A stretch of DNA of 64,000 nt from contig CM069455.1 of NCBI GenBank assembly GCA_035610835.1, forward strand, positions 22,114,264 through 22,178,263, read 5' to 3'. Made by a program: the position numbers and the translations under genes. This document shows positions 26,172 through 37,553 of this stretch, piece by piece. The first letter of the stretch is position 1. The number at the start of each line of letters is the position of its first letter. Source of the stretch: Ophiura sarsii (lineage: Eukaryota > Echinodermata > Ophiuroidea > Amphilepidida > Ophiuridae). The notes beneath the pieces were generated by a model that saw nothing but the letters and a program-made list of their open reading frames with translations, ran no database searches and was not told the DNA's origin.

Positions 26172-26609
26172 TTAAAGGGGCGCTAAGAGATCCTTCATGG
26201 AGGGCGCCTTCAATGCTGCAATAATGTCTTTATTTTGATTTTTTTTTGGAAGAAATCTTACATGAGAGGGTTTCTATGTATATCATCTATCTTAACAAGG
26301 TAAAAATGTTTGTTTGTTTGTTTACAGGTCGGTCCATACGGACACGCGCTTAGTTCCTGAAGGGACCATGCTCAAGCGAAATGCTCAGGCCAGGCTTAAA
26401 AAGCCTATATAAGCATGCTGGCTGAATGAAATGAAAGTTAGAAAAGATGGAAGAAAAGAATGAAGTAAAAAGAGCCACTTCCAACAAATAAAGTTAACAA
26501 TTTTGCTGTCAGCCTTGGACAAGAGAAAAGAATAGTCTTGATCCAATCTCATTTGCCACACGGGCTTGATGAATTTCATTGTTTGAGAAATCTCTCTTTG
26601 CCCCTTTAA
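26172..26609. mobile_element. TTAA-flanked element, AGGGGC family
   Basis: TTAA-AGGGGCGCTAAGAGA at the left is mirrored by TCTCTCTTTGCCCCT-TTAA at the right. The termini resemble the element at 55819-56199. It contains a TGTTTGTTTGTTTACAG stretch and a GC-richer core. Confidence 0.65.
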
Positions 26610-27435
26610 ATTACTATTAATTAGATTTATATAACTTCCTTCGGACCCTGTGTAACATAATACTGTTTTGACTCTTGTACGTCTGTGTTAAATATAATAC
26701 TGGAAGCATGTGTGACCACAGATTTTCAAGACGCCCTCAACGCATATTTCCCCTAAAGCCATAATTTGCCATAAAATCAGGATTTTCTCAAGTTGACCCC
26801 TTAAATATCAACAGGATTTTGAGAGGAAATGTCCCTTTTCGATTTAGACATCACACTCAAAACCTTGAAAAAACACCCCTTATTTTAAGGCGTTTTTGTG
26901 GATATGCATTCTTAGTGTGTAATGGTTGACTGCCCAGTAAAAAGAGCCACTGTAAAATAAATGCAATGGATCAATTTGTCCAATCCCTATGCAAGAAAGT
27001 GTCATTTTTTATTGGTCATCAAGTTTAATAAATGGCAGCATAAAGGCAAAGGTTAACTGTTAGGTGAAACTTTATTGCACATTAAATGTGTAACATTTCA
27101 GTCTACAAGGAAAAAAGGGAAAGAGGAAGAAGAGGGGACAAACGAGAAGAAAAAGTGTAGGGGGGGGGGGGTACAAAAAGGCGGGCGGGAGGCATGCGAG
27201 GGCATAAGAACGTTTGGAGGTTATTGGACGTTGGTCGGGATACATACGCGTACGTACGTTGACGAGAAATCTGATATTTTGGAGGTAACTAGTATTTCTT
27301 TCTGGCATAGGCCTATATAAAAAAAACCATTATTGATCGGAAATAAAGTGATTGCTTTTCAATAAAATATTAGTCATAAGTACACACCAAATAGCACCAA
27401 ATGGGTTCGAAAATTGTAAATCCAATTCTGAGGGG

Positions 27436-27776
27436 CAGTGGCGTAACCAGAGGGGATCGCCCCACCCCCAATATTGACGTCGTGTCGGTTGAGATTAGCA
27501 CTGTCGGTTCATCTGACAAGAGAAATCATGGTATTATGATGGTCAAAAGTACACAGATGACAATTGTTCGCGCGCATGTGTCCCCCAAATGTAATATTCT
27601 TTGGTACAAGCCTGTTTAGAGCAAAAATATACCTCAATCGGGCCAAAAATAAGTGTATAGTCGAAAATGTTCGCGCGCTACGCGCTCATTTCTTGACTCA
27701 CAAAAAAAGTTGTCGATTTACTTTCATTTCTTGCCCCCCCCCCCCCCCCAATATAAATAACATAGTTACGCCACTG
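27436..27776. mobile_element. hAT-type non-autonomous element with 8-bp target duplication
   Basis: Termini are CAGTGGCGTAAC and GTTACGCCACTG. Flanks are CTGAGGGG (27428-27435) and CTGAGGGT (27777-27784), an 8-bp near-identical duplication typical of hAT insertion. It sits inside one unit of the tandem array to its right. It contains a C17 run and a GCGCGCTACGCGC palindrome. Relatives are at 31967 and 36005. Confidence 0.8.
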
Positions 27777-27784
27777 CTGAGGGT

Positions 27785-28546
27785 AAGGGAGGGGGCAAAT
27801 CACACCTCAGACTCTCCCTGTTCGAGCTTTTAAACAATCTATACTTAAATCAGGAAAATATGCTCAACTTCTTTCTTGCATTGAAAAAAACCCAAAATAT
27901 TGATTGGAAATGAAGAGGTGGCTTTACGATAAAATGTTGGTCAAAAGTTTACACCAGATCGTACGTACCAAATGAGTTCCAAAATTGAAGAAGAAAAACA
28001 AAAAATCAAATTTATGAGGGGGGCACATTCCCCCCTCAAGAATATATCAGTAGGCCTATACGCTCAACTTCCGTTCGTGCCTTGATAAAAAAACAAAATA
28101 CTTCTTTCGTGCATGGAAATGAAGAGGTGGCTTTTCGATAACATTTTGGTCAAAAGTATACACCATTCAGAGTCGCACCAAATGAGTTCCAAAATTGAAG
28201 GGGGAAAAAAAAATCCAATTTCTGAGGGGGCACATCCCCCCTCAGACTCCCTCCTGTGAAAGCTTTAGACCATTCTATACTTAAATCAAGAATATATCAG
28301 TATACGCTCAACTTATTTTGTGCATGGAAATGTAGCGGTGGCTTTTCGATAAAATTTTGGTCAAAAGTATACACCAGATCGCACCAAATGAGTTCCAAAA
28401 TTGATTTTTTTTCTTCTACTTCTGAGGGGGGGGGGGGGCACATCCCCCTTAGACACCCCCTCGGAGGGCGGTGCTGTGCACCGCTTCGAAAGTACCTGAT
28501 CAATTTCATTTTTGTGGCCCCCTAAACTTTTCTGGATCCGCGCCTG
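27785..28546 (-). mobile_element. hAT-like element with ~200-240-bp internal tandem units (minus orientation)
   Basis: Read on the minus strand it starts at 28546 with CAGGCGCGGATCCAG, then a G-rich run, then about three units. Each unit carries CCAAAATTTTATCG, AGCCACC, TTCATTTCC and a G-run facing GTGCCCCC. The same units occur in the opposite orientation at 30538-31966. The array continues left of the inserted 27436 element to about 27330. No coding capacity is seen. Confidence 0.65.
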
Positions 28547-28563
28547 CCGTTAGGGGGACCTTA

Positions 28564-29059
28564 GGGAGCAGTTCCATTTGTACGCGATAAAAATTGCGAG
28601 AATGTTCCGGGCCCCGATGAGTTTTTTATCAGGCCCCGATGAGATTTTTATCGCGTACAGTTGCGAGTAGCAAAGGATTATTTATCGAGTAGCGTATTAC
28701 CGCTTGTTTAAATATAACGAAAGATAAGTGATCGGTATGTAAATAGAGCGTCGGGTTATTTATTCTAGTAGTGTAAGGTACAAATTCAGCATTTCATGTT
28801 TTTAGAGATAATGTTATTGATTATGGATGTTTAACGTGAATTGTATTATCCTCGTGTATTTGCTAAACAATGTCCCGCTCTATTTGCTAAACATACCCCA
28901 GGGTATGGCAGAGGCCTCGTATCGGGCCCCGATGTCTATTTTATCGGGGCCAGTGATGACTATTTTATCGCGTATCAACTTGAAAAACATCGGGTCCAAA
29001 ACATATCAGGCCCCGATACAGTCGCGATAAATTTATCGCGTATAAATGGAACTGCTCCC
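28564..29059. mobile_element. TTA-flanked MITE, Harbinger-like
   Basis: The termini GGGAGCAGTTCCATTT and AAATGGAACTGCTCCC are followed by similar GTACGCGATAAA words. A 3-bp TTA is present on both sides (28561-28563 and 29060-29062). A TWA duplication is characteristic of PIF/Harbinger; the superfamily call is inference. The interior repeats GGCCCCGATGAG and TTTATCG several times. Confidence 0.7.
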
Positions 29060-29062
29060 TTA

Positions 29063-29595
29063 TTAAAAGCCCATTATTAGTAATCAAAAAAATGGGTGAG
29101 TTTGATCTTAAACCCCAGTAGAGTTGCGGAATTGACGACATTGACGGAATTTCTGACAGAAAAAAGCCCTTTGTGTCCCCGCCCCCCAAGCCCTATTAGT
29201 GCCCCCGCCCCATTCTCTGGATATAGTATGTATAGGCATTATGACAACTTAAAGGAACATTTTTCGAGCGCGTTTTGTGTAAAACCATGGCAGGTGATTA
29301 CCTGCCCTGGTAAAACCGGGGGTAAAACAAAATCCATTTTTATATTGAAACCCACGGAGATTCATTTACGGCAATTCATGTCCACCGTCGTCTGCGGGAT
29401 GCAAGTTGTAAACAGGACGCCCCCACCACTTATAAAACTCGCCCATTGCTTGTGTGGTAGATTTCGATCACGACAGGAGCATGCGCAGATGCGATTTTTG
29501 TGTAAGTGGTCTGTGATTTTGTCAATATTATATTTTTACTGTGATTTGTCGATCTGCATTAAATGCAAAAAGTAACAACGCCCCCGGCTGGACTC

Positions 29596-29635
<40 letters not shown>

Positions 29636-30537
29636 AATTGCGCCACGGAGGTGATTATTTACTAAGCTGTTTTGGTTTGTCATGTTCACCCGTACACTTC
29701 CCCGTACACTTTCTTGCAAAGTCGGGCATCGTTTTTTCTCAAATGTTGCTTGCATATTGCCTTTGCTGTCGCCTTTAATACATGTGCTGTCACTTGAACT
29801 TGGAACCAACGTTTAATTTGAACTGTCTATTTTCAATAAAAAAATACTCCAATACGGGAAAAAAATCAGAAAAGCTCACAGACAACAAATAAGAACATCA
29901 TTTTACTCGACCTAGAATTTCAATCAACGGATTTCAATCATCGGCAAAACCCGATGATGTGAGTGACGTCATGCATTTAATGAGCTCATTAGCATAATTT
30001 ATGTCCGTGAAATATACAATAGGGTTTTGGTAGTGCCCACTATGTCTTATAAGAGAAGTGATTAAAAAATACACATTCGTGTTGATGTGCAAGCCTTGCT
30101 TTACAATCTTATTTATACATGATAATACTGTAATATATTCAGATATCATTCATCGATTTCCATTTTCAGTATTTAATTTAAATCCTACAATACGAAACCC
30201 CCTCCAAAAACATGCATATTTTAAAGGGAAATTTCCGTTTCCGACCTTCATCCAAAATCTCTCTGGATTTGACCGCATCGTAACAAAAGTGTGACAGGTA
30301 TAAATGTGTATCTATATGATTCAAAGCTATAATCATGACTAAATGTCATGAGACTGACTTTCATATTAGCGATGTTATGAGTGAGGAGGTAGAACTTATT
30401 GAATGACCCTCGTACATAGAGTTTGTCATTTCATTGGGGGAGCTTTCGCAGGTGGGAGGCCCCACCCCCTCTCTAGTTACAGTAAGCCGGCACTTATTCA
30501 TATATACTCAAACCAAATTCGGAGTATTTTGAATTCG
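29063..30537. other. Spacer between inverted repeat arrays
   Basis: It contains the tRNA-Asn-like gene on the minus strand. A CRE-type TGACGTCA is at 29964-29971, beside a small hairpin (ATCATCGG...CCGATGAT, 29938-29956). No protein gene is recognised. Confidence 0.5.
29579..29652 (-). tRNA. tRNA-Asn (GUU), possibly degenerate
   Basis: The minus strand folds as a 74-nt cloverleaf. The D-stem is GCGC/GCGC. The anticodon stem is TTCGG/CCGAA around CTGTTAA (anticodon GUU). The variable loop is AGGTT and the T-loop is TTCGAGT. Box A and B regions match eukaryotic tRNA-Asn closely. Two flaws are seen: the first acceptor pair is A-C and one T-stem pair is G-G. A Pol III T5 terminator lies at 29571-29567, eight bases past the end. 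It may be functional or a recently decayed copy. Confidence 0.75.
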
Positions 30538-31244
30538 CAGTGGCGGATCCAGGAAAATTTTAGGGGGGGGGGCCCAAAAAATGAATTTTTGCCGGTACCA
30601 TCCAAGCGGTGCGCAGCATCGCCCTCCGAGCTATGCTCGGACAGGGGGGGGGGTGTCTGAGGAGGGATGTGCCCCCCTCAGAAGTAGAAAAAAATTCAAT
30701 TTCCGAACTCATTTGGTGCGATCTGGTGTATACTTTTGACCAACATTTTATCAAAAAGCCACCTCTTCATTTCCAATAAATATTTTGTTTTTTTATCAAT
30801 GCACGAAAGAAGTTGAGCATATTATACTGATATTTTTGATTTAAGTATAGATGATTTGAAAGGTCGAACAGGGGGGAGTCTGAGGGGGGAAGTGCCCCCT
30901 CATAAGTAGAAAAAAATTTCAATTTTCGAACTCATTTGGTGCGATCTGGTGTATACTTTTGACCAACATTTTATCAAAAAGCCACCTCTTCATTTCCAAT
31001 AAATATTTTGTTTTTTTATCAATGCACGAAAGAAGTTGAGCATATTATACTGATATTTTTGATTTAAGTATAGATGATTTGAAAGGTCGAACAGGGGGGA
31101 GTCTGTCATAAGTAGAAAATTTTTCAATTTTCGAACTCATTTGGTGCGATCTGATGTATACTTTTGACTAACATTTGATCAAAAAGCCACCTCTTCATTT
31201 CCAATAAAAAAATTTTTTTTTATCAATGCACGAAAGAAGTTGAG
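30538..31244 (+). mobile_element. hAT-like element with internal tandem units (plus orientation, copy 1)
   Basis: It begins CAGTGGCGGATCCAGG, then a G10 run and AGCGGTGCGCAGCATCGCCC. It continues with about three units of ~200-240 bp (around 30661, 30898 and 31110) until the assembly gap. Units share TTTGGTGCGATCTGGTGTAT and AAAGCCACCTCTTCATTTCC. Confidence 0.65.
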
Positions 31245-31344
31245 NNNNNNNNNNNNNNNNNNNNNNNNNNNNNNNNNNNNNNNNNNNNNNNNNNNNNNNN
31301 NNNNNNNNNNNNNNNNNNNNNNNNNNNNNNNNNNNNNNNNNNNN
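31245..31344. other. Assembly gap (100 N)
   Basis: Exactly 100 undetermined bases, probably a placeholder of unknown true size. It falls inside the repeat array, where assembly would be expected to fail. Confidence 0.99.
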
Positions 31345-31347
31345 CCC

Positions 31348-31966
31348 CAGGCGCGGATCCAGGAAAATGTTAGGGGGGGGGGGGCGAACAAAACTAAATT
31401 TTGCTGGTACCATACCAAGCCTCGGTGCGCAGCACCACCCTCCGAGGGGGGGAGTGTGAGGGGGGCATCCCCCCTCAGAAGTAGAAAGAGAGAAGAAAAA
31501 AAATAATCAATTTTCAAACTCATTTTGGTGCGATCTGGTGTATACTTTTGACCAAAATGTTATCGAAAAGCCACTACTTCATTTCCAATAAAAAAAAAAG
31601 TTTTTTATTAATGCACGAAAGAAGTTGAGCATACTGATATATTCTTGATTTAAGTATAGATGGTTTAAAAGCACGAACAGGGGGGGGGGGGGGGGTGGGG
31701 GGGGGGGGGGGGGGGTCTGGGGGTAGTGCCCCCTTCAGAATTGGATTTGTTTTTAAAAAAAATCGAAGTCATTTGGTGCGATCTGGTGATGTATACTTTT
31801 GACCAACATTTTATCGAAAAGCCACCTCTTCTTTTCCAATAAATATGTTGTTTTTTATCAATGCACGAAAGAAGTTGAGCATACTGATATATTTCATGAT
31901 TTAAGTATAGAAAAAGCTTGAACAGGGGGAGTCTGAGGGGGATGTGCCCCCCTCAAGAATTGGATT
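31348..31966 (+). mobile_element. hAT-like element with internal tandem units (plus orientation, copy 2)
   Basis: It restarts with CAGGCGCGGATCCAGG and a G12 run, then CGGTGCGCAGCACCACCC. About two and a half of the same units follow, including a G-run of over 30 bases broken by one T (31681-31716). Confidence 0.65.
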
Positions 31967-32246
31967 CAGTGGCTTAACTAGGTTATTAATATTTTGGGGG
32001 TGGGGGCAAGAAATGAAAGATAACCGACAGCATTATCTGAGTCAAGAAATTAAAATAAAAAAATTCGACTATACGTACACTTGTTTTTGCCCGATTGAGG
32101 TACATTTTGGCTCTCAACAACGGGCTTGTACCAAAGAATATTGCATTGTGGGGATACTTTACGCGCGCAAAATTTTCATCTGTGTATTTTTGATCCAGGA
32201 TGACGTCAATATTATTAGGGGGGAGGGCAATCGCCCAACTTAGCCC
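31967..32246. mobile_element. hAT-like element related to 27436, degraded right end
   Basis: It starts CAGTGGCTTAACTAGG and shares with 27436-27776 the words GCCCGATTGAGGTA, GGCTTGTACCAAAGAATATT and TCATCTGTGTA. The right terminus is worn (CCCAACTTAGCCCATAGG). Confidence 0.6.
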
Positions 32247-32980
32247 ATAGGCCATAGTTTATATAGCACAGGCCTATAATGTGTTTATCTTCATTTCTCG
32301 CTCTAGTATGTAGACCCGCAGTTTTAGAGCTTTGGCAAATAATAGACAGTCCTCAAAAAATTAACTGACCAGGTAATAAATATGCTCTCAACTCTCCAAA
32401 ACTATAGCTCCTACGTAAAAATATTTAATTATAAAGCTGTAAGGGAGTTTCTTCTCTCTAATATGAGATATTACACGTAACACGTGAAGATACATGATAC
32501 GGGACATGAAACCTGTCACACTGGTCCTGGGTGTTCAACATCCAAATGTAAACGACACTTTGTTCTATCCTTTTCAATGTAGTGCGCTCATTACGCTACA
32601 AGGCCCGTTTAGCAGCGCTATAAATTGGTGCCCTAAAAACCGGCAACAAATTTAAATATTCGCCTTCCATCAAAGCTGGTTGCTATATGACATAATTCTA
32701 ACCGGCTGTATTGCAAACGTCCCATTTAGTAGTTTAAACGAATGAGCGTGGATGTAATTTGCAACATAATGGAAACTCACTCATGCAATTAGCAAGAAGT
32801 ACCGCTCGTACACGCCCGAATTTAAATATACAACCAGGCAATCCTCTCGTAGCAATTGATAACAATAGGTTTACCAGACCGAATTAATAGCGCTCCTAAG
32901 CGGGCAATGTATGTCATGTAATATTCACCGATCTTCGGCGTAAACAATGTATCAAATTAAGGAAAGTCATTTCTGTGTCC

Positions 32981-33178
32981 CCCTTCTAGAGAAAACACTA
33001 TGTTTCGATAGTGACAGGGCTTTTTGCGCCCGCCGCTCCCCTCTTGTGGAACAAACTTCCGGATCATATCAGGTCAGCAACATCTGTTACCCAGTTCAAG
33101 AGGAAGAGGGTGCTTAAAACACATTTATTTAAGAAAGCCGCTACAACCATGGAACCGTTTAGATTTCATTTATTATGA
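32981..33178 (+). pseudogene. LINE ORF2 C-terminal fragment
   Basis: The frame reads AAPLLWNKLPDHIRSATS, then FKRKRVLKTHLFKKA, ending TGA at 33176-33178. The W-N-x-L-P-x-x-I-R and F-K...LKT-x-L-F motifs are typical of the end of CR1/L2/Rex-type reverse transcriptase proteins. It is strongly 5' truncated, and upstream of about 32981 there is no related frame. The 3' UTR probably runs to about 33450. Confidence 0.7.
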
Positions 33179-33763
33179 TTTTGTTACAGTCGACTTTTAC
33201 CTTATAGGCGCTTTTAAGTTTTAATGTTATATATGACATCCTGTTTTTCTGACCACAGTTGATTTCCCTGTGTTTTAATATAATGCTTTTTACTATTCAC
33301 ATTTTTACATGTATATTTCACAGTTATCCCCGTTGTCTGTTCTTGCTCTTCTTTTTTAGATTTAATTAAAATAACTGTGCAATATTCATACAGTATTTTT
33401 ATCTTGTTGTTGTCGGTAGAGTATGGTTACTTGTGTTGAGGACTGTATAATATAATACGGTCACGTAATACATGTGTCACGCGCCAAGTTAACATTGATA
33501 CTAAACCTGACCTAATAATAGACAGTTGTTTGAGTCATTCATATCATGTTTATAGGCCTATCACCCGTTAAGACACGCCGCCTTAATGACTAATGCATTT
33601 TGGTAAATTTTGATTGGCTATATATATGTGTAAGGGCCTATGATACTGTTTATCATGTTATTAAATCATAATAGCACAATTAACACGCCTGTTAGACGTG
33701 ATATCCGGGGGTCGGTGATGACTTCTAGGCCTACTCTCTAAACCAATATTATCCCGAGGCCTA

Positions 33764-35619
33764 TAGGGGAGGATGGGGCAACTGATGATATAAAATCTTA
33801 AAGCTCGTGTAAATATTTATGGAATTGCTATGAAAATATCACCCATGTAACTGTTTACATATAACATATATCAATGTTAAAAAATATCCAAAAACAAAAG
33901 GCCAATTACCACTAACTAAAAACTTTATTTGGCACGGTCCAGTTACCCCATCGTTGGGGCAACTGAACCTATATGTTCCAACGGTTAGAATACACAGAAA
34001 TCATTGATTGACAACACGGTAACTAAGCAGTATTTTCTTTACAACTCATTTCCATATTATTTAACGTGTAAAAATGATACAGGTCTCATGAAACCCATGT
34101 TTTATACAGTTTTCGTGGTTAACGTGTAAAAAGGAGTAATACTAATGGTGTACAAAGCAAGCGCAATTTTCGACTGCACGTTTATTAAATAAAACGGTAT
34201 GAACCTAGTTCAATGGTTACATGGTTGTGATATTCAGACGCCCCATACATTTGTCTATATATACCCCATTTCTTTAATGATTTTATTTACTTCATATAAT
34301 CATCATTTAGTACTTGTATAAACCATCTTGATATTTAGCCAGCTTTTCATGTTACAGGGGAAGTTATAGTCAATGTGACAATGATGACCCAACGGTTGAT
34401 ATACTCAAAAAGCAGTGGATAAAATACATAAATCATGATATTTCGTCATAGCAAATACCTTTACAGACACCATTCAAAATATAATAAAGATGTAATTCAT
34501 AATACCGAGGTTTTAAACAATTCTAAAGCAATTTCATGTCATATTGTAATCCTTCATATCAGAAATAGTGCATGGTATTAGACCCGAAATGCCCCAAAAT
34601 GTCTAAGAACTTGAAAGAAATGTGAATTATTTCATATTCTATTCACATTTTCAATACCGAGTCATGTTTTATTGACACTAACAACTCCTTTTCAAAATGA
34701 ATTTTACAATTTTGATTGAGTTTTTGCAGGCGGTCCAGTTGCCCCATACCCCTTCGGACCACTTATCCCAACAAATGACGTAGCACTTTGTCGAGATGAA
34801 ACGTTATTAAAACACGGCCTGTGACGTAATACATTTTACGCCAAAATGTTTAAAACATACCACCATTTGTCATAATAATCAATATTAACTCCAATACATT
34901 TCAGAAAAAGGCAAAACTGCATTTTTGTTTAAGTCATTACACAGATTTCTGTAGCCAGTGGTGGAGTATCTTTGAATTCGCAAATATTACGGCGTTCGGG
35001 TCCTACAAGTAGACGAGTGTCTTTAGATAAATAAGAAATGGTGTTAACTTTGGTTATTTGCAAATTCATGAACTAATAACTCTACCAAATGAATACCCGT
35101 GATAATGATTTAAGTGAAGCATTCTTTAAATGTTATATTGATCGGAAATCCAAACCACCAATGTCCCAAATAGCAATATGCGCCATTTTACGGTCATTTC
35201 AACCACAACCTATGGTTTTAATCATATTTCGGAAGTCCCTAAGCACACTACAATATAGCACCCATCAAATGCAATATGCACCTAGTATCTTAAGACGACT
35301 GCATGTATATATTTACTGTTGCATATCTGTCAATCATATAAAGTACATTAAACATGATCTAAACCCATCTTCATATATCGCCCATACTATCTGTGAATTT
35401 TCAATCAGTCACTCAAGGAGTTAGCTTCAAAGATATGGAGAAAAATCACATGTGTAAATACCCTAAAGTTCCAAATGTTTTGGATTGTAGACAGTAAAGA
35501 TATATGTCAAGTATCAACAAAAGTCGTATTGTTCAAAAGAAAGCAGCATGCCCATACAATTACAAAATCCTTCATTTCGGACCACTTGCCCCACGGTCCA
35601 GTTGCCCCATATTCCCCTA
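33764..35619. mobile_element. TA-flanked non-autonomous DNA element, 1.86 kb
   Basis: Left end TATAGGGGA...ATGGGGCAACTG and right end CAGTTGCCCCAT...TCCCCTATA are inverted. Subterminal copies of GGTCCAGTTGCCCCA recur near 33939, 34732 and 35596. No transposase frame is recognised. Confidence 0.65.
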
Positions 35620-36004
35620 TATAAAATGATTAGAATTGTACGAATTGTCGCGTAACGCAAAAACAGATAGGCTACTTAGATTCTTGAAACGTCACTACAT
35701 TACATTTCAAAGGCCTATTGAGCTCCCAATGATGGTTAGCTTACACTCTTCCACAATCAGCAGATCAGACAATAAAGAAAAACATGCATTGCTGAGACTA
35801 CCCGAATAGTGTTCCCCCAGTTACCAAAACCGGGACGAAAATTGTATGTATTCTGCCCCCGCCCCATCCCCTGACTGGGAGGTTGGATACGCGCCTGTTC
35901 ATTGTTGATCTGTCACGGGTCGGTTACTTTTTGAGGACGCTATTAATACCGTAATTTCACATTTTGTTCTGCAAAATAGGTGGACTATTTCTGAACGGTT
36001 AGGT

Positions 36005-36303
36005 CAGGGCCGTAAGACACTTTTTTCAAAGGGGGGGCGTTTTTTTAAAAAAAATCACCGGAAGATTTTTGTGAGTCAAATATGCGCGCGTAGCGCGCGA
36101 AAATTTTCGAATTTGCACCTATTTTTTGCACGATCGAGGTACATTTTAGCTCTAAACAAGCTTGTAGAAAAGAATATTGCATTTTAGGAAGACAAATGCG
36201 CGCGTAGCGCGCGAAATTTGTTCATCTGTGTACAAATTTTCCGGGAAGATTTTCAAAGGGGGGGCGATCGCCACCATCGCCCCCCCCCCTTCTTACGGGC
36301 CTG
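36005..36303. mobile_element. hAT-like element with duplicated CG-rich palindrome
   Basis: Ends are CAGGGCCGTAAGA and CTTACGGGCCTG. Two copies of the palindrome-like TGCGCGCGTAGCGCGCGAAA lie at about 36083 and 36196. Internally it is related to 27436-27776 (CGATCGAGGTACATTTTAGC). No clean 8-bp flank was seen. Confidence 0.6.
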
Positions 36304-36446
36304 TAGGTGTTTTAGTTTTAGTGCATTTGTATTACACCGGGATTACACCCTGTTTCGGCCCAATTTTCCTAGCCAATTCGCAGCTAATTTGTTTCATTCA
36401 AACTAAAAATCACAAAATTGGGCTCATTATGCGGCAAAGGTGATTA

Positions 36447-37553
36447 CACTGCAAAAAAAAAACGGTGTTAAATGTGCACTAAAAACACCCAACCGTTCAG
36501 AACCCACCACTGGGTGTCACAGCAGAAACGCCTGCGTCGGAAATGTAACACTAAATATGGTGTTGGGTCTCTTGTGTTAGATCTGGTGTAAGAATAACAT
36601 CAACGGGTGTCATTTGTGTGGTGTTTGTTATTCTTAGATTATTGTCATCGATGTTAACACCAGTTGTGGTGTTAAAACATTGTAAAGAGAGAAACTCTGG
36701 TGTTAAATGTGCAACACTTAGTTGGTGTTAAGCGTCTTGGTGTTAAATTAACACCACTTGGTGTCACTGCAAAGATTTTAGTTTTAAAAATGTAACACTG
36801 CATTGGAGTTGGATTTATGTGTTAAACCTGGTGTAAGAATGACTTCCATGGGTGTCATTCGTCTACATATATGCGCACTGAGGTGGGTTATTGGTTTCGT
36901 AACACTTTGGATTGTATTTATACATGCATACATTTCATATAATTATTCGATCTGCAACATGCACCGTTTCATAACTAAATGGCAAGTAATAATATTAATT
37001 CACAAACACTTTCAAGTTTTAAACAGTAGGCCTACAAGTTGAGTTGTTGGTGTTAAATAAACACTGTCGGTGTAACTTTTAACACCCAAAAGGTATAATT
37101 AATTAACACCAACGACTGGTGTTAAGTAACACCCAACAGTGTGGTCTTCTCAGGACACCATGTTGGTGTTAAATCGACACTTTCGGTGTTACTTTTAACA
37201 CCCAAAAGGTGTTGATTAATTAACACCAAAGACTGGTGTTAAGAAACACCCAAGAGTGTGGTCCTCTCAGGACACCACGTCGGTGTTAAAATCAACACTC
37301 TCGGTGTTACTTCCAAAAGGTGTTGATTAAATAACACCAAAGACGGGGGGTTAAGTAACACCCAATAGTGTGGTCCCCTCAGGACACCACGTTGGTGTTA
37401 AAATCAACACTCTCGGTGTTACTTTGGTGTTGATTAATTAACACAAAAGACTGGTGTTAAGTAACACCCAGGAGTGTGGTCCTCTCAAGACACCAGGTTG
37501 GTGTTAAAATCAACACTCTCGGTGTTACTTTTAACACCGTAGTTTTTGCAGTG
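36447..37553. mobile_element. TA-flanked 1.1-kb element filled with GGTGTTA/TAACACC repeats
   Basis: Ends CACTGCAAAAAAAAAACGGT and the inverse ACCGTAGTTTTTGCAGTG are flanked by TA (36445-36446 and 37554-37555). The left half has two diverged copies of a block around CTGGTGTAAGAAT. The right half has a tandem array. No open frame fits a transposase, so it is non-autonomous. Confidence 0.8.
37038..37536. repeat. Tandem array of ~104-118-bp units inside the element
   Basis: Markers GTGTGGTCYYCTCAGGACAC recur at about 37139, 37257, 37369 and 37473, with a partial unit before them. Each unit contains several GGTGTTA and TAACACC words in both orientations. Confidence 0.85.

Noticed and set aside
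29563..29778. Open frame reading AGLEPPTFRLTAERANQ on the plus strand
   Set aside because: This is the antisense of the tRNA-Asn gene, a well-known spurious translation.
35089..35424. 111-codon open frame
   Set aside because: Lies inside the TA-flanked element at 33764-35619 and shows no transposase or other family motif.
36177..36443. 88-codon frame crossing CG-rich palindrome
   Set aside because: Within hAT-like repeat and homopolymer; not coding.
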